64,000 nt of DNA from Strigops habroptila. Lineage: Eukaryota > Chordata > Aves > Psittaciformes > Psittacidae. The position numbers and the translations under genes are program-made. Positions 23,200 to 38,035 of the stretch are shown here, piece by piece; position 1 is the stretch's first letter, and the number at the start of each line of letters is the position of its first letter. The stretch is taken from NCBI RefSeq assembly GCF_004027225.2, contig NC_044289.2, positions 1-64,000 of the forward strand, written 5' to 3'. The notes under the pieces were generated by a model that did no database searches, was not told the origin of the DNA, and worked only from the letters and a program-made list of their open reading frames with translations.

Positions 23200-23480
23200 G
23201 GACAAGAACATGTGCTGTAGCACAGCAGCACAGCACATCACAGCATAGCATAGTGCAGCATAGGACAGCATAGCATCCCACTGCATTGCATAACTCAGCA
23301 TAGCATAGCATAGCATAGCATGGCATGGCACGGCATGGCATAGGACTGCACAGCACAGCACAGCATAGCATAGCACAGCACAGCACAGCACAGTACAGCA
23401 TAGCATAGCACAGCACAGAATAGCATAGCATAGCATAGAATATAATATAATATAATATAATATAATAGAATAGAATAGAA
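23200..23480. repeat. Pentanucleotide array, AGCAT/AGCAC to TATAA to GAATA
   Basis: About 280 bases of five-base units: AGCATAGCAT with AGCACAGCAC variants, then ATATAATATAATATA, then AATAGAATAGAATAG, which leads straight into the tail of the CR1 at 23481. Confidence 0.92.
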
Positions 23481-23725
23481 TAGTTCCTTGGGAAGGGACC
23501 TACAACAACCATCTATTCCAACTGCCTGACTAATTCAGGGCTGACCAAAAGTTAAAGCATTGGCCAAATGCCTCTTCAACACCGACAGGATTGGGGCATC
23601 AACCACCTCTCTAGGAAGCCTGTGCCACTCTCTCAACACCCTCTCTGTGAAGAAATGCTTCCTTCTATTAAGTGTGACCTCCCCTGACTCCCAGGTCTCC
23701 TGTCCCTGGATCCCAGGGAGAAGAG
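23481..23725 (-). mobile_element. CR1 LINE 3' end
   Basis: GTTCCTTGGGAAGGGACCTA, then CATCTATTCCAACTGCCTGA and CTCTGTGAAGAAATGCTTCC. A more diverged subfamily than its neighbours. Confidence 0.75.
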
Positions 23726-25017
23726 ATCAGCACCTCCCGGGGGTTTTAGTTTTGTTGGGGATATTTTGTTTTGGTTTGTTTTTCCCCAATTCTTCTGCAG
23801 TATTATCTTAGGGTTGTATGAAACCTTCATGGAGATGTTGTTCCTGCTGCCCTGAGAGCAGAGTATCTGGAGGCGAACTCACCCACCAGCCGGCAGTGCG
23901 GATCATCGGGGCCCAGATTCTGGGGAGACGCCGGCTCAGGCGAGTCGGCTGTGTCCCGTCTGGCTTGCGAAACTGCCACCACGATCCGCAAGTGGCCCGT
24001 GCCCCCTGCGGCGAGAGGCTGGGATGCAAAGTAGAGAATTACAAGGGTGTCCCAGACACACTGGGGAACCCCAAATGTGGTTTTACACAGGGCTCTCATA
24101 CCCTTCAAACGGTCACGTACTAGTGCTAGTCACTTGGCCTAAGCACTAGCACCCTCACTACCAACTACTAGTCCTAGTCAAACTCTGCCAGGCGCTAATG
24201 CTATTTCTGCTGCAGTCCTGCTCTTGTCTATTGATCCAGATGTCCCTGGAGCCAGTCCTGCAACAGATACTGATTCATGGTGTGCGGGACAGTGGGAGGG
24301 GTTCAAAGACATGCTGGAGGGGCTGGGATTCTGCCATTATTTCTGTCGTGCTGCAATACCTCTTCTCCTTCACAGACAGCTCTAAGACACCATAAAGAAA
24401 AGTCCTAGTTCCAGGGCTGGGCTGAAGCTTCCAGTAAAAATCTACTACCTCATCACATTACAGTGTACATACATATATATATATACACACATATATAAAT
24501 AAAAGACATGTTAATACTTGAAAGACTGGTTTATCTAATAGTAAGGGGGAAGAGAAGTTTCATAAAAAGCCCTGTGGGTCCCTCCAACCAGGGTCCCAAA
24601 CACCAGTGACAGGGTGACGAGAGGCAGCAAAGTTGCCATCCTGGGAGGATCAGTCTCCTGAGAGGGGGGAGGAAAAAACAACTCAAAAGTGCCACAAGCC
24701 CCCTTCCCACTTCCACCACTGGGGAAGATTGGGAAACATGCACATCAGCATTGCTGGCCCCATGCCTTCCCCTTGGACACGAAATACACCTCCCCAAAAA
24801 CCACAGCTGGGATGGGAAACCTTCGTGGGCATGGGAAGCCATCGTTTAGGACAGGAAATCCTCAGCAGGGCACGAAAGCATTGCGAGGGGCAGTTGCTGT
24901 GTCTGACAAACCAAAGCCCCGCGAGGCTGCTGAAGCAGCCACGACTGGTGGAACGTTGGGGTGGAACCCGAGGGAGGGGGCAGTTGGCCCCCGCCCAACC
25001 GACACTGACCCACAGCC
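23726..25017. other. No gene seen; upstream of the repeat-protein ORF
   Basis: Contains a CTAGT-rich patch (24118-24180), an (AT)n/(AC)n microsatellite near 24470-24500 and otherwise unique sequence. An open frame from 24633 reaches 25259 and could supply an upstream exon for the next gene, but nothing family-like is seen in it. Confidence 0.4.
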
Positions 25018-26076
25018 ATGGCAGGTACAGCAGCAGCTCCCGCTCCTCCTGGGGCTCCTGCCCTCCAGGTAACCCCCAGCCCGCTCTGCCTGCCCAGCTC
25101 CCACCCCATCACCTCTCTGCTTCTCCCAACAGAGAGGCTCCCTCTCCAGCTGCCCCTGGCATCAGAGGTGACCAGCGTGAGCTTCACCGCTCCGGCCATG
25201 CTGCCTCCTGTGCGTGCCTGTGTGCTGCCCTCTGTCCCGGGGCTGCCGGCCTCCGCTGAGCCTGCCCAGGTCCAGCAGCTCCCCAGGGAGCCAGCAGCAG
25301 CGGCGGGGCTGGAGAACAGTGAGGACACCGCCCCTGACGTCTATGATTTGACTGACTTACTCAATGCGCTCCCTGACCTGTCCAAGAACGCAGTGGAGGG
25401 CGGCTGCCGCAAGGAGCCAGCAGCGGTGGCAGGGCAGGCAGACAATGAGGACACCATCTCTGGTGTCTATGATTTGTCTGCCTTGCTCTATGCTCTCCCT
25501 GACCTGTCCAAGTCTGTGGTGGAGGGCAACTGCCGCAAGGAGCCAGCAGCAGTGGCAGGGCTGGGGAACAATCAGAACAGCATCTCCATCAACATCTATG
25601 ATATGAGCGCCTTGCTCAGTGCTCTCCCTGATGTGCCTGAGAACGTGGTGGCGGGCAGCTGCACCAAGGAGCCAGCAGCAGTGGCAGGGCTGGGGAACAA
25701 TGAGGACAACATCACCAACATCTATGATATGAGTGCCTTACTCAGTGCTCTCCCTGATGTGCCTGAGAACGTGGTGGAGGGCAGCTACCGCAAGGTGCCA
25801 AGAGTGGTGGCAGGGCAGGCAGACAATGAGGACATCATCTCTGGTGTCTATGATTTGTCTGCCTTGCTCTATGCTCTCCCTGACCTGTCCAAGTCCGTGG
25901 TGGAGGGCAGCTGCCCAAGGCAGCCAGCGGTGGCAGTGGGGAACAATGAGGACACTGTCCCTGATGTCTATGATATGAGTGCTTTGCTCAGTGCTCTCCC
26001 TGAGCTGTCTGAGAACACTGTGGAGGGCAGCTGCCCCCAAGGAGCCAGCAGTGGTGGCAGGGCTGGGGAACAATGA
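25018..26076 (+). CDS. Unrecognised repeat protein, six about 43-residue tandem units
   Basis: An unbroken 352-codon frame. The first about 90 residues are Ala/Pro/Leu-rich. Then come six units of 39-43 residues, each patterned EPAAVAG, an acidic NNED stretch, VYDLSALL, ALPDLS, VVEG, CRK. Units 1, 2 and 5 hold an LxxLL sequence (LTDLL, LSALL); units 3, 4 and 6 have MSALL. A seventh unit follows at the DNA level, but one extra C in its CCCCC run near 26035 changes the frame, so this frame stops at 26076 and the seventh unit's own frame stops near 26128. A GT-AG pair (25069/25132) would break this frame if spliced after this exon 1. A donor at 25024 to the same acceptor keeps frame and gives MAERLPLQLP. 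I recognise no family. The frame may be a gene or an open minisatellite. Confidence 0.5.
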   Translation: MAGTAAAPAPPGAPALQVTPSPLCLPSSHPITSLLLPTERLPLQLPLASEVTSVSFTAPAMLPPVRACVLPSVPGLPASAEPAQVQQLPREPAAAAGLENSEDTAPDVYDLTDLLNALPDLSKNAVEGGCRKEPAAVAGQADNEDTISGVYDLSALLYALPDLSKSVVEGNCRKEPAAVAGLGNNQNSISINIYDMSALLSALPDVPENVVAGSCTKEPAAVAGLGNNEDNITNIYDMSALLSALPDVPENVVEGSYRKVPRVVAGQADNEDIISGVYDLSALLYALPDLSKSVVEGSCPRQPAVAVGNNEDTVPDVYDMSALLSALPELSENTVEGSCPQGASSGGRAGEQ

Positions 26077-26530
26077 GGACACCATCCCCAACATCTATGA
26101 CATGAGTGCCTTGCTCAGTGCACACTGAATGTGATCGCTTCCATGGTGGCTGAACACCCATCACTGCGCGGGACACCTTGTAGCACCTACCCCCACTGCT
26201 CTGCATTTGAGGATCTGAACCTGACTCCCTTGATCACCACATTCATGAAGAATGGACTTGGATCAAACTGGACAAGTGCTGCGGTGATGGAATCAGAACT
26301 GGCTTCAGCATGCAGCAATCCAACACCACACACCATTCCATCCTTCCTGTCTGGAGAGACTGGTTTGAGAAGAGCAAGAGGAGGATGGCAGCGATGAGGA
26401 CAGCACCTCCATCATCCTCGCCTGGCCCACCGGCTCCTGTGTTGCCACTTTCGGGTGAGTCGTGGTGCCACGTGGGCCTGAACTACAGGCCCAAGCCACA
26501 GTTGACTTATAGATGAATCCTGTACAGTGA
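26077..26530. other. Seventh repeat unit remnant, then no gene
   Basis: 26077-26128 completes the last repeat of the ORF above in a shifted frame. The rest is ordinary sequence with no supported exon. Confidence 0.45.
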
Positions 26531-27190
26531 TCAATGCCCTTTGTGCTAGTTGACATAATGCTAAGACAGAACGATAAACTGCTGATGCTGACGTTTTGAG
26601 ATAGATAAACCTTATAGATAGGCTCAACAAACCGCCTATGCTAGCTGTTTTAATACCAGAATGGACACTGTAAGTCTGACGACTCTTGCGAGGATTCTGT
26701 GCAACTGTCTGCAAGGTATTTTAGGAAACCCATCAACTGCGCCCCGGGCTCTGGCCAAGCCCTGGTCTTGGTTGGTCGGGGGCTGTGCCACCAGATGTTT
26801 CTGCACAACAGAATATGCAAGTCATTCTGACTTGCTGATTTGGGTCTACAAAAGCTGGACCCTCTTGCAGCGACTTTGGAGACCTCATCTACAGGTGGAC
26901 ACACCGTGTAGAACTTCCCAGTTGCTGGGAGAGGTTCCCCAAATCCTCGCTGCAACAGGGGCTCCCCAGCGACTGCGGATCTAGATGATGGGAACGTATT
27001 TAAGCAATTGGGGATGTATCTTTTTCTTAATCACTATTCTCTTTCTCTTATAGCAATGATTAAGTGCATTACCTTGCTTATTCTGTTCGTTGCTTAAACC
27101 TAGAGCGTAGCAAGCTAATTGTTTTATCCAATATGTAATTTTGTTTTTACATTACCTTAATATTAATAGTAAAATACGATCATTCTTTCC
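26531..27190 (+). mobile_element. Probable LTR, family also at 32620
   Basis: Shares GGTGGACACACCGTGTAG, the CTGCAACAGGGGC block and GGGGATGTATCTTTTTCTTA with 32880-33140 in the same order and orientation. No coding region. Limits are approximate. Confidence 0.5.
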
Positions 27191-27219
27191 GTTGGTGTCT
27201 GTCTCTTCTATTGCCCCCG

Positions 27220-28000
27220 TCCAATGGCCCAGCCCGTGCTGCGGGGTGTGGAGCGCTCTGATGGCACCATCCAGTGGCTGCAGGGCTGGGCAGCGCTGGC
27301 AGGAGCAGAGATGTGGGGCCTGACCCTGCTCCCGGGGCAGACGCGGGTGAGTTCCAGCCCTTGGTGTTTCTTGGCAGGAACCTTCGCCTCTGCCTTCCCC
27401 TCCGCCTGCACCGCCGCCATGACACCGCCCGGCGCGGGGGGATGACGGCAGAGCCGGCGCCACGGAGGGCAGGGCGGGAAGGGGCGGGGCGCGGCGTGTG
27501 TGGGAGCGGGAGAGCGGGGGGGTGTGGAGGGAAGAGGCCGGGATGGAGCCGGCAGCGAACCGGCATCGAGCAGGATGGAGCCGGAAGGAGCCGGGATCGA
27601 ACCAGGATGGAACCGGGACGGAGCCGGGATCGAGCGGGACGGAGCCGGGATCGAGCGGGATGGAGCCGGAAGGAGCCGGGCAGGAGCGGGTGAGCAGGGC
27701 TGTGGCAGGGATTGAGCGGGAAGGGCAGGGCTGTGGGTTGGGATGGAGCCGGGTGGCAGGGGGTCGGGAGCAGGGCTGCAGTGGGGGGGTCAGGGCTGTG
27801 GGACGGGATGGAGCGGGATGGGCAGGGGGTAGAGCAGGGATGCAGTGGGGGGAGGTGGGCTGGGCTGTGCCAGGAGGGGACGGGCAGCGGGGCCTGAGCC
27901 AGCAGGGTAAGTGCAGGCAGGGATGGAGCCCACGCTGGGGCAGGGGCTGGGCATGCTGGGGATGGCGGCAGGACCATTGTGTCCCCCCAGGGCTGGGCTC
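27220..28000 (+). promoter_or_regulatory. CpG island
   Basis: Rich in CpG with GGGGCGGGGCG (Sp1-like) near 27483. A CCGCCGCCATGAC context occurs at 27411-27422 but its frame closes at once. Likely a promoter region. Which gene it serves is unclear; the DZANK1-like exons lie 1.3 kb downstream on the same strand. Confidence 0.45.
27540..27695. repeat. GC-rich minisatellite, GGAGCCGGGATCGAGC-type units
   Basis: About eight imperfect units of GGAGCCGGGATCGAGCGGGA inside the CpG island. The Gly/Ala/Glu/Arg ORF across it reflects the repeat. Confidence 0.8.
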
Positions 28001-32076
<4,076 letters not shown>

Positions 32077-32619
32077 TAAGGCTTCTTCCATCAATTGCAC
32101 TAGGGTTAATCAAATCAAAGCACAACATTCTTTTCTCTGGAAAACTGAAGTCATAGCCCTGTGTCCCTATGTTACAAAAGCAGAGATTCCCTCCCTCATG
32201 GGATATTCAAGCCCAGTACTCCCACAGATCTTCCATCACAAATGTGCAGCTAAAGAGAAGCGTACCTTTGAGTTCCTCCTGTGGAAGTCAGGATTGTGTG
32301 TGCCATTGTGAAAGCTCAGAAGGCTCTTAGAAAATGGGGAGTCTTGGCTCCAAGGGAGGTTTGTTTGTGTTCAAATTTTCAACTGCAGTAGCAAACTTGA
32401 GTGTCTACATCAGGAAGAGAATTTTTGTTGTTTTCCATTATTTTGTGAAAATAAAATATTCTTTTCCATTATTTTTCTTCTCTCCGTTTGCGACTTCCTC
32501 TACGTGCATACAGCTACTCTGCTTGGATTTGGCTGGGACTCTGTGTAACAGATGGGAACCTAGCTGGGAGTTGATTCCCTCTCATGACTGAGAGACATAA
32601 CACAGCATGTTTGTGTCAC

Positions 32620-33430
32620 AGTGTATTGGGTAGAGTATATATGTGTATGTTCATGGTGACAGTCTTTCTGACTGTTTGTCAGAAAGAGGCAGGAAAACAC
32701 AAGGGTGCAGCTGTTCTATGAGCTTCCCACTTGGGCACGCTGGGGCGCCTGGCCAATGCTCTCGATGCAGCCAACACTGAGAAGATGAGAAACTGCACGG
32801 CCCCACGAGTAAACAGTGACAGAGCTGGCATAAAGCTGGTTGTGTTTCTAAGGGTATGAAAGCAGGACGCTCTTGTAGCCGAATCTGAGGCCTCACCTAT
32901 GGGTGGATGCACCGTGTAGGAACTTTCCCAATTACCTGTGACTGCTGGAATCGGCTGCAACGGGGCTTCCCAGCTGAAGTGTGGGCCTGGAGGATGACTC
33001 GGTGGTGATTCATAGAATCATAGAATAGTTAGGGTTGGAAAGGACCTTAAGATCATCTAGTTCCACCCCCCTGCCATGGGCAGGGACACCACACACTAAC
33101 CCATGTCACCCAAATTGGTGATGTATTTCTTCTTAATCTCTGTTCTCTCTATGCAGTAATGATTTGATTCATTGCTCATTTTCCTCTGTACTTTGCTTAT
33201 ATGTATATATCTGATTTGCTTTATTCTACTTATTTACTGTATATATACCTGATTTGCATTAGTGTGCTTGTTTAATAATCTGTAGCTTGTGGCCGTTTTG
33301 TGGTGTACCCTGCCTGTTAGCAGAACAGGCCTAAACCTAATACCTCAGTTGTAAAGATTGTATAGATGATGCTTTTTTCCATTATTAACTATTTTCCCTC
33401 CTTTTTGAACCACCATGGACGAAGACACAA
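32620..33430 (+). mobile_element. Probable LTR related to 26531, with nested CR1
   Basis: Shares ordered blocks with 26531-27190 (GGTGGATGCACCGTGTAGGA, then CGGCTGCAACGGGGC, then TGATGTATTTCTTCTTAATC). A CR1 tail at 33008-33112 interrupts it. Limits are approximate. Confidence 0.5.
33008..33112 (-). mobile_element. CR1 3' tip
   Basis: ATTCATAGAATCATAGAATA then CTGCCATGGGCAGGGACACC. About 105 bases, a strongly 5'-truncated insertion. Confidence 0.85.
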
Positions 33431-33453
33431 CAATCTTTGAGCCACGGGGTGCT

Positions 33454-34014
33454 GTGGGAGACCATATTTTAAGCTGACTGTCTCAAAGCTTGTTCACAAT
33501 CCTGGTGAGCTCACTGTGAGATGTACAATTGAGCCAAGCTCAGCTGCTGTGAACAGATCATGAGCAAGCAGCCACCCGAAACCAGTCTCGACCAAGGTCA
33601 AGGCAGGCACATCGCTGTGGAGGATGTGCCTGGGCATGGGTGAGCCCCAACCTCCCAAGGCATGTGCAGCCCACAGCAAATGATCAGGCAGTGTTGGCAT
33701 GCACCCCGCGTGCGCCCCTCGGGACCAGCGTGCCAGGACTGAGAGCATGCGCAGGAATGCACTAAGACCCTATAAAAGACTGTGTGATCCAACGGCGAGT
33801 AGAACCCCCACCACCAAAGTACAGGGAGACTACAGACCAGCGGGATGCCGCTGGATCCATGGGGTGACTATCTCTTGCTGCAGCTCTATCCCGACTGCTT
33901 GCCAGATTTCCTTCTTTTCTATTTTCTCCCCCCCCTCCTATCGCTGTTTTCATACTGCAGTAAATAACTACTTTGTTTAGATAAGTAAGCAATAAATCTC
34001 TTTGATTAGCGGCA
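33454..34014 (+). mobile_element. Solo LTR with TATA box and poly(A) signal
   Basis: Opens TGTGGGAGACC and ends near AGCGGCA. TATAAAAG at 33771-33778 and AATAAA at 33991-33996 give standard U3/R/U5 order. It differs from the other LTR families here. No internal region is attached, and it seems well preserved. Confidence 0.65.
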
Positions 34015-34031
34015 CTTGACCTCGTTTGGCA

Positions 34032-34575
34032 GCTGGGCAGAGGCAGTCCTGATCCAGCTCTGGGGCAACAGCACAAGAGGGATGTGGAGCTGCTGGAGCG
34101 AGTCCAGAGGAGAGCACGGAGATGCTGCAAGGGCTGGAGCAGCTCTGCTCTGGAGCCAGGCTGAGAGAGCTGGGCTGGTTCAGCCTGGAGAAGAGAAGGC
34201 TCCTTAAGGGGAGACCTTATAACAGTCTTCTAATACCTAAAGGGTGCTTACAAGAAAGCTGGAGAGGGACTTTTTACAAGGGCCTGTAGTGACAGGACAA
34301 GGGGGAAAGGCTTTAAAGTGAAAGAGGGCAGATTTAGATTAGTCATTAGGAAGAAATTCTTTACTATCATAGTGTTGGGCCGTTGGCACAGACACTTACC
34401 CAGAGAAGCTGTGGCTGCCCCATCCCTGGCAGTGTTCAAGGCCAGGTTGGACACAGGGGCTTGGAGCAACCTGCTCTAGTGGAAGGTGTCCCTGCCCATG
34501 GCAGGAGGTTGGAACTGGATGAGCTTTAATGTCCCTTCCACCCCAAACCAGTCTGGGATTCCATGATTCTCTGAT
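34032..34575 (+). mobile_element. CR1 LINE 3' end
   Basis: GGATGTGGAGCTGCTGGAGC opens the ORF2 tail. The 3' UTR ends CAGTCTGGGATTCCATGATT. Confidence 0.9.
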
Positions 34576-34616
34576 GTGCGAATGTCGGTCACTCTCCACT
34601 TCTCATAGGTGGACGT

Positions 34617-35268
34617 GACGCCCTGTTCATTGCCCAGGTTGAGCTGTGACCCCTCGCATGCTCCACCTCCAGACGAAAGGCACTGAGGAAGAGCAGCCCG
34701 TGAGGGACCTCCCTGAGCCGGCTGGGCAGAGGCTGGTCCCCCTGCAGCGACTCCCGGAGCACCCCTGGGTGCCCAGTGGCCATGGGCACGATGCTGCCGC
34801 CATCACAAAGCCGTGGCGGTCGCTGTGGAGATGCCCATTGTGACGGGGGCCCCCCCGGTGAGCGTGGGCTATTTAAGGAGCGAGAGCCCTGCAGGAACCA
34901 GTGCAGAGGAGACCCCTCCCTGGGGAGGCTGCATCTCCCCTGGCTGCCCTGCGCATCCAGGTACGTGTTCTTTGACTTTTCAATCCTACTTTAGTGTTTG
35001 CTTGAAACACGTTGTGGGTGCGTGCTCTAAAGGGAGGAGAAGCTGTCAGGAGATGTGCTGGTGCCATCCCAGCTGGAGGAGCAGGGGAGAGGTGAGGAGG
35101 AGGCCCTGGGCTTGTTCATGTGCTTGGAGCTCAGCTCTGGCTGCAGAGGTGCTGGGGGCGAAGCAGGAGCCTTGTGTGTGCAGGAGCTGCTGGTGTGAGA
35201 GGTGCTGAGAAGGTGTGAGGGCAGGAGCAGCCCCTGGGCAGTGCAGCTGCTGGTGCTGTCACTGGGAG
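34617..35268 (+). repeat. Duplicated promoter/first-exon unit, copy 2
   Basis: Near-identical to 18605-19243. It has an extra stretch around CCACCTCCAGACGAAAGGCA that copy 1 lacks or has lost. Confidence 0.85.
34870..34960 (+). promoter_or_regulatory. TATA-like box, probable first exon and splice donor, copy 2
   Basis: CTATTTAAGG at 34869-34878 and ATCCAG|GTACGT with the donor at 34961, both unchanged from copy 1, as is CCATTGTGACG upstream. The nearest downstream candidate exon on this strand is 36166-36292. Confidence 0.5.
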
Positions 35269-35379
35269 CTCAGCACAAGGGGACCTGCCTGGCTCCGGCA
35301 ATGCCCGAGGAAGCCCACCGGGCATTGCGGAAGGCAGGAGGGGACCCAATGGTCTCTGGTAAAGCCTAGGCTTGATCCC

Positions 35380-36120
35380 CGCCCCCCGAGTTTGGGGACT
35401 CCCCCCATCAACTCCCAAATTCCCCCTATTTACTGCCATGGGCCAACATGGGGCACTAAAAAGAGATTCAGGGTGCCCTGGGACAGATGTACCTCTATTT
35501 TCGGGACATGGAGGGATGCTCCAAATCCTGCATCCCTCTGGGGAGTTTTGGAAAGATTCCTGAACCCCAGAATCCCCCCTGAACCTCCAAATCCCCTCTG
35601 AACCCCCAAGTTCTCTTCCTGTAACACATCTCCACCCTGGGGGAAGATGGGGCTTCCCATCCTTCCTTTTCCCGAAGGAAAGACTCGGGGTGCCCTAGGA
35701 TGGATGTATGCCACCATTTTGTGGAATATGGGGGGGTCTCCCAAATTACCGTGTCCCCTATGGGGAATTTTGGAGACCCCCATGAACCCTGAAATCTCCC
35801 ATGAGCCCCCAAATTCCCCCCATTTAACACAAAGGGACCACATGGGGCATCCAGTGAGACTTGGGTGCCTTGGGACTGATATACCCTCCATTTTCAGGAG
35901 ATGGGGGGTCCCCCAAATCCCTGCATCCCCCAGGGAGTCTTGGGGACCTCCCCAAACCCCAAAACCTCCCCTGAACCCCCAAATCTTCCTCTGAACCCTC
36001 AAAATCCCCCCACTTACTGCCATGGGGAAACACGGGGCATCCAGTGAGGCTCAGGGTGCCAAGGGACAAAGGTACCTCCACTGAAGAACATGGGGGGTCC
36101 CCCAAATTCCTGCCCCCGGG
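35380..36120. repeat. C-rich minisatellite, 180-210-bp unit
   Basis: Landmarks GGGTGCC(C/T)TGGGA recur near 35478, 35688, 35868 and 36053, each followed by GATGTACCTC-like and CCCCCAAAT runs. About 3.7 units. Confidence 0.75.
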
Positions 36121-36165
36121 GAGCTTTGGGCCCTGCACACACCCCCCGCAGAGGTGTCCCCACAG

Positions 36166-36292
36166 TTGCTGCGGGAGCTGCGGCACCACGAGGCCGACGT
36201 GAAGCTGCTGCAGCAGCAGCTCCGGGACCGAAGGAGCTGCACAAGCAGCACCTCAAGAGGCTCTTGGCTCTGTACAAGTGCCTGGCAGCCAG
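36166..36292 (+). pseudogene. Orphan coiled-coil exon with a frameshift
   Basis: Bounded by CCCCACAG (36158-36165) and GTGGCA (donor at 36293). The first frame reads LLRELRHHEADVKLLQQQLRD. After GACC at about 36229 the heptad pattern continues in another frame as KELHKQHLKRLLALYKCLAA, which implies one missing base. Both halves are Leu/Glu/Lys-rich with coiled-coil spacing and clearly belonged together. Family not recognised. It lies 1.2 kb downstream of promoter copy 2, between C-rich minisatellites, so it may be an internal exon of that broken gene, but no other exon was found. Confidence 0.5.
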
Positions 36293-37149
36293 GTGGCACC
36301 CCAAAACCTGGCACCCCCGAACCCAGCCCCCCTGCACCCCGAAATCCCACCGGGGAGCCTCAAATCCCCCCAAACCCAAACCCCACAGCTCCAACGACGC
36401 CCCAGCTCAACGCAGCAGCCAGGAGCCCCCTGAAAAAGGGGTGCCTGAAAAGTGGGGTCCCCCCAGCACCTGCACTGCGGTCCCCCAAAATGTTCTGGGA
36501 TCCCAAATCCACTGGGGGGACCCCAAAATTGCTGTGGGCTCCCCAGAATAGCACTGGCACTCCCAAAGTGCCCCCCAGACTCACAGGGGTTCAGTAGTGA
36601 ATTCAGGGGGTCAGAGGGGATGGACCTGCCAATAAAGGGGCACCCCAAAACCACGCTGCCCCCCCCAAGGGCCCTGGAGCCACCCAAAGCAATCGTGGTG
36701 TCCCCCAAAATACTGGGTAACCACCAAATCTCCTTGAAGCACCACAAGAGCAGGCAGGACCCCCAAATGGGGGGCCTGGGGCAGCCCAAAAGTGGACTAC
36801 ACCCCCCAACATCCTGGGCCCCTCTCAACTGAACCCGGGGACCCAAAATCCTGGAGGGGCCCCACCAAACACCCCTGCCCCCAACTGGGGGTGCCCCAAA
36901 AAAGCTGCTCCCCGCCCTGCGGCAGGTACTGGGAGCACTGGGGGGGACTGGGAAGGACTAAGAGGGACTGAGAGCACCTGCAGCAGGTAGTGGGAGCACT
37001 GGAAGAGATTGGGAGTTGAGCACGGCTGCAAGTGAGAAGAGCCGTGGCAGGTACTGGGAGCACTGGGATATTGAAACCCCAGCAGTACCGGGGGCCATAG
37101 TGGCCTATATTGGTCTGTACTGCTGCATACTGGTCCATACTGCTCCATA
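36293..37149. other. C-rich low-complexity sequence, no gene
   Basis: Runs of CCCCAAAA and CCCCCC with loose periodicity to about 36900, then a GGGAGCACTGG repeat (36925-37060). ORFs here are composition effects. Confidence 0.55.
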
Positions 37150-38035
37150 CTGGGATGTGTAAATTTGCAGATGACATCAGGTCCGGTGGGAGTGTTGATC
37201 TGCTGGAGGGTGGGAAGCTCTGCAGAGGGATCTGGACAGGCTGGATCCATGGGCTGTGGCCAGTGGGATGAGGTTCAATAAGGCAAAGTGCCGGGTCCCG
37301 CACTTGGGCCACAACAACCCCCTGCAACGCTCCAGGCTTGGGGCAGAGCGGCCGGAAACAGCTCATGGGAAAGGAGCTGGGGGTGCTGCTTGACGGAGCT
37401 GAACATGAGCAGCTTGTGCCCAGGCAGCCAAGAAGCCACCAGCATCCTGGCCTGTGTCAGCACCAGTGTGGCAGCAGGGCCAGGGCAGTGACTGTCCCCC
37501 TGCACTGGGCACCGGTGAAGCTGCACCTCGAATCCTGTGTTCAGTTCTGGGCCCCTCACTGCAAGAGAGACATTGAGGTGCTGCAGCAGGGTCAGAGAAG
37601 GGCACCAGAGCTGGTGCAGGGCCTGGAGCACAAGTGTGATGAGGAATGGCTGAGGGACCTGGGGGGGTTTAGTCTGGAGAAGAGAAGGTTCGGGGGGACC
37701 TTGTTGCTCTCTATAACTGCCTGACAGGAGAATGGAGCCAGGAGGGGGCTGGCGTCCGCTCCCAAGCAACAAGGGACAGGACAAGATGAAATGGCCTCAA
37801 GCTGCATCAGGGGAGGTTTAGATGGAGATGAGGAACAATTCCTTCTCCAAAGAGTTCTCAGGTATTGGAACAGGCTGCCAAGGGCAGTGGTGGAGTCACC
37901 GTCCCTGGAAGGGTTCACACACCGTGTAGCCAAGGTCCTCAGTGACATGGGTTAGTGGTGGCAGTGCTGGGGTAATGGTTGGACTTGATGATCTTAAAGA
38001 TCTTTTCCAATCTGGTTGATTCTATAATTCTATGA
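37150..38035 (+). mobile_element. CR1 LINE, long 3' part
   Basis: Starts in ORF2 at TTTGCAGATGACATCAGGTC and AATAAGGCAAAGTGCCGGGT. It runs to the 3' tail TTGATTCTATAATTCTATGA. About 890 bases, the longest CR1 here. Its last 590 bases are nearly identical to 52257-52850 in reverse. Confidence 0.88.

Noticed and set aside
35430-36394. Gly/Pro-rich minus-strand ORFs up to 197 codons
   Set aside because: C-rich minisatellite composition, with no motif.
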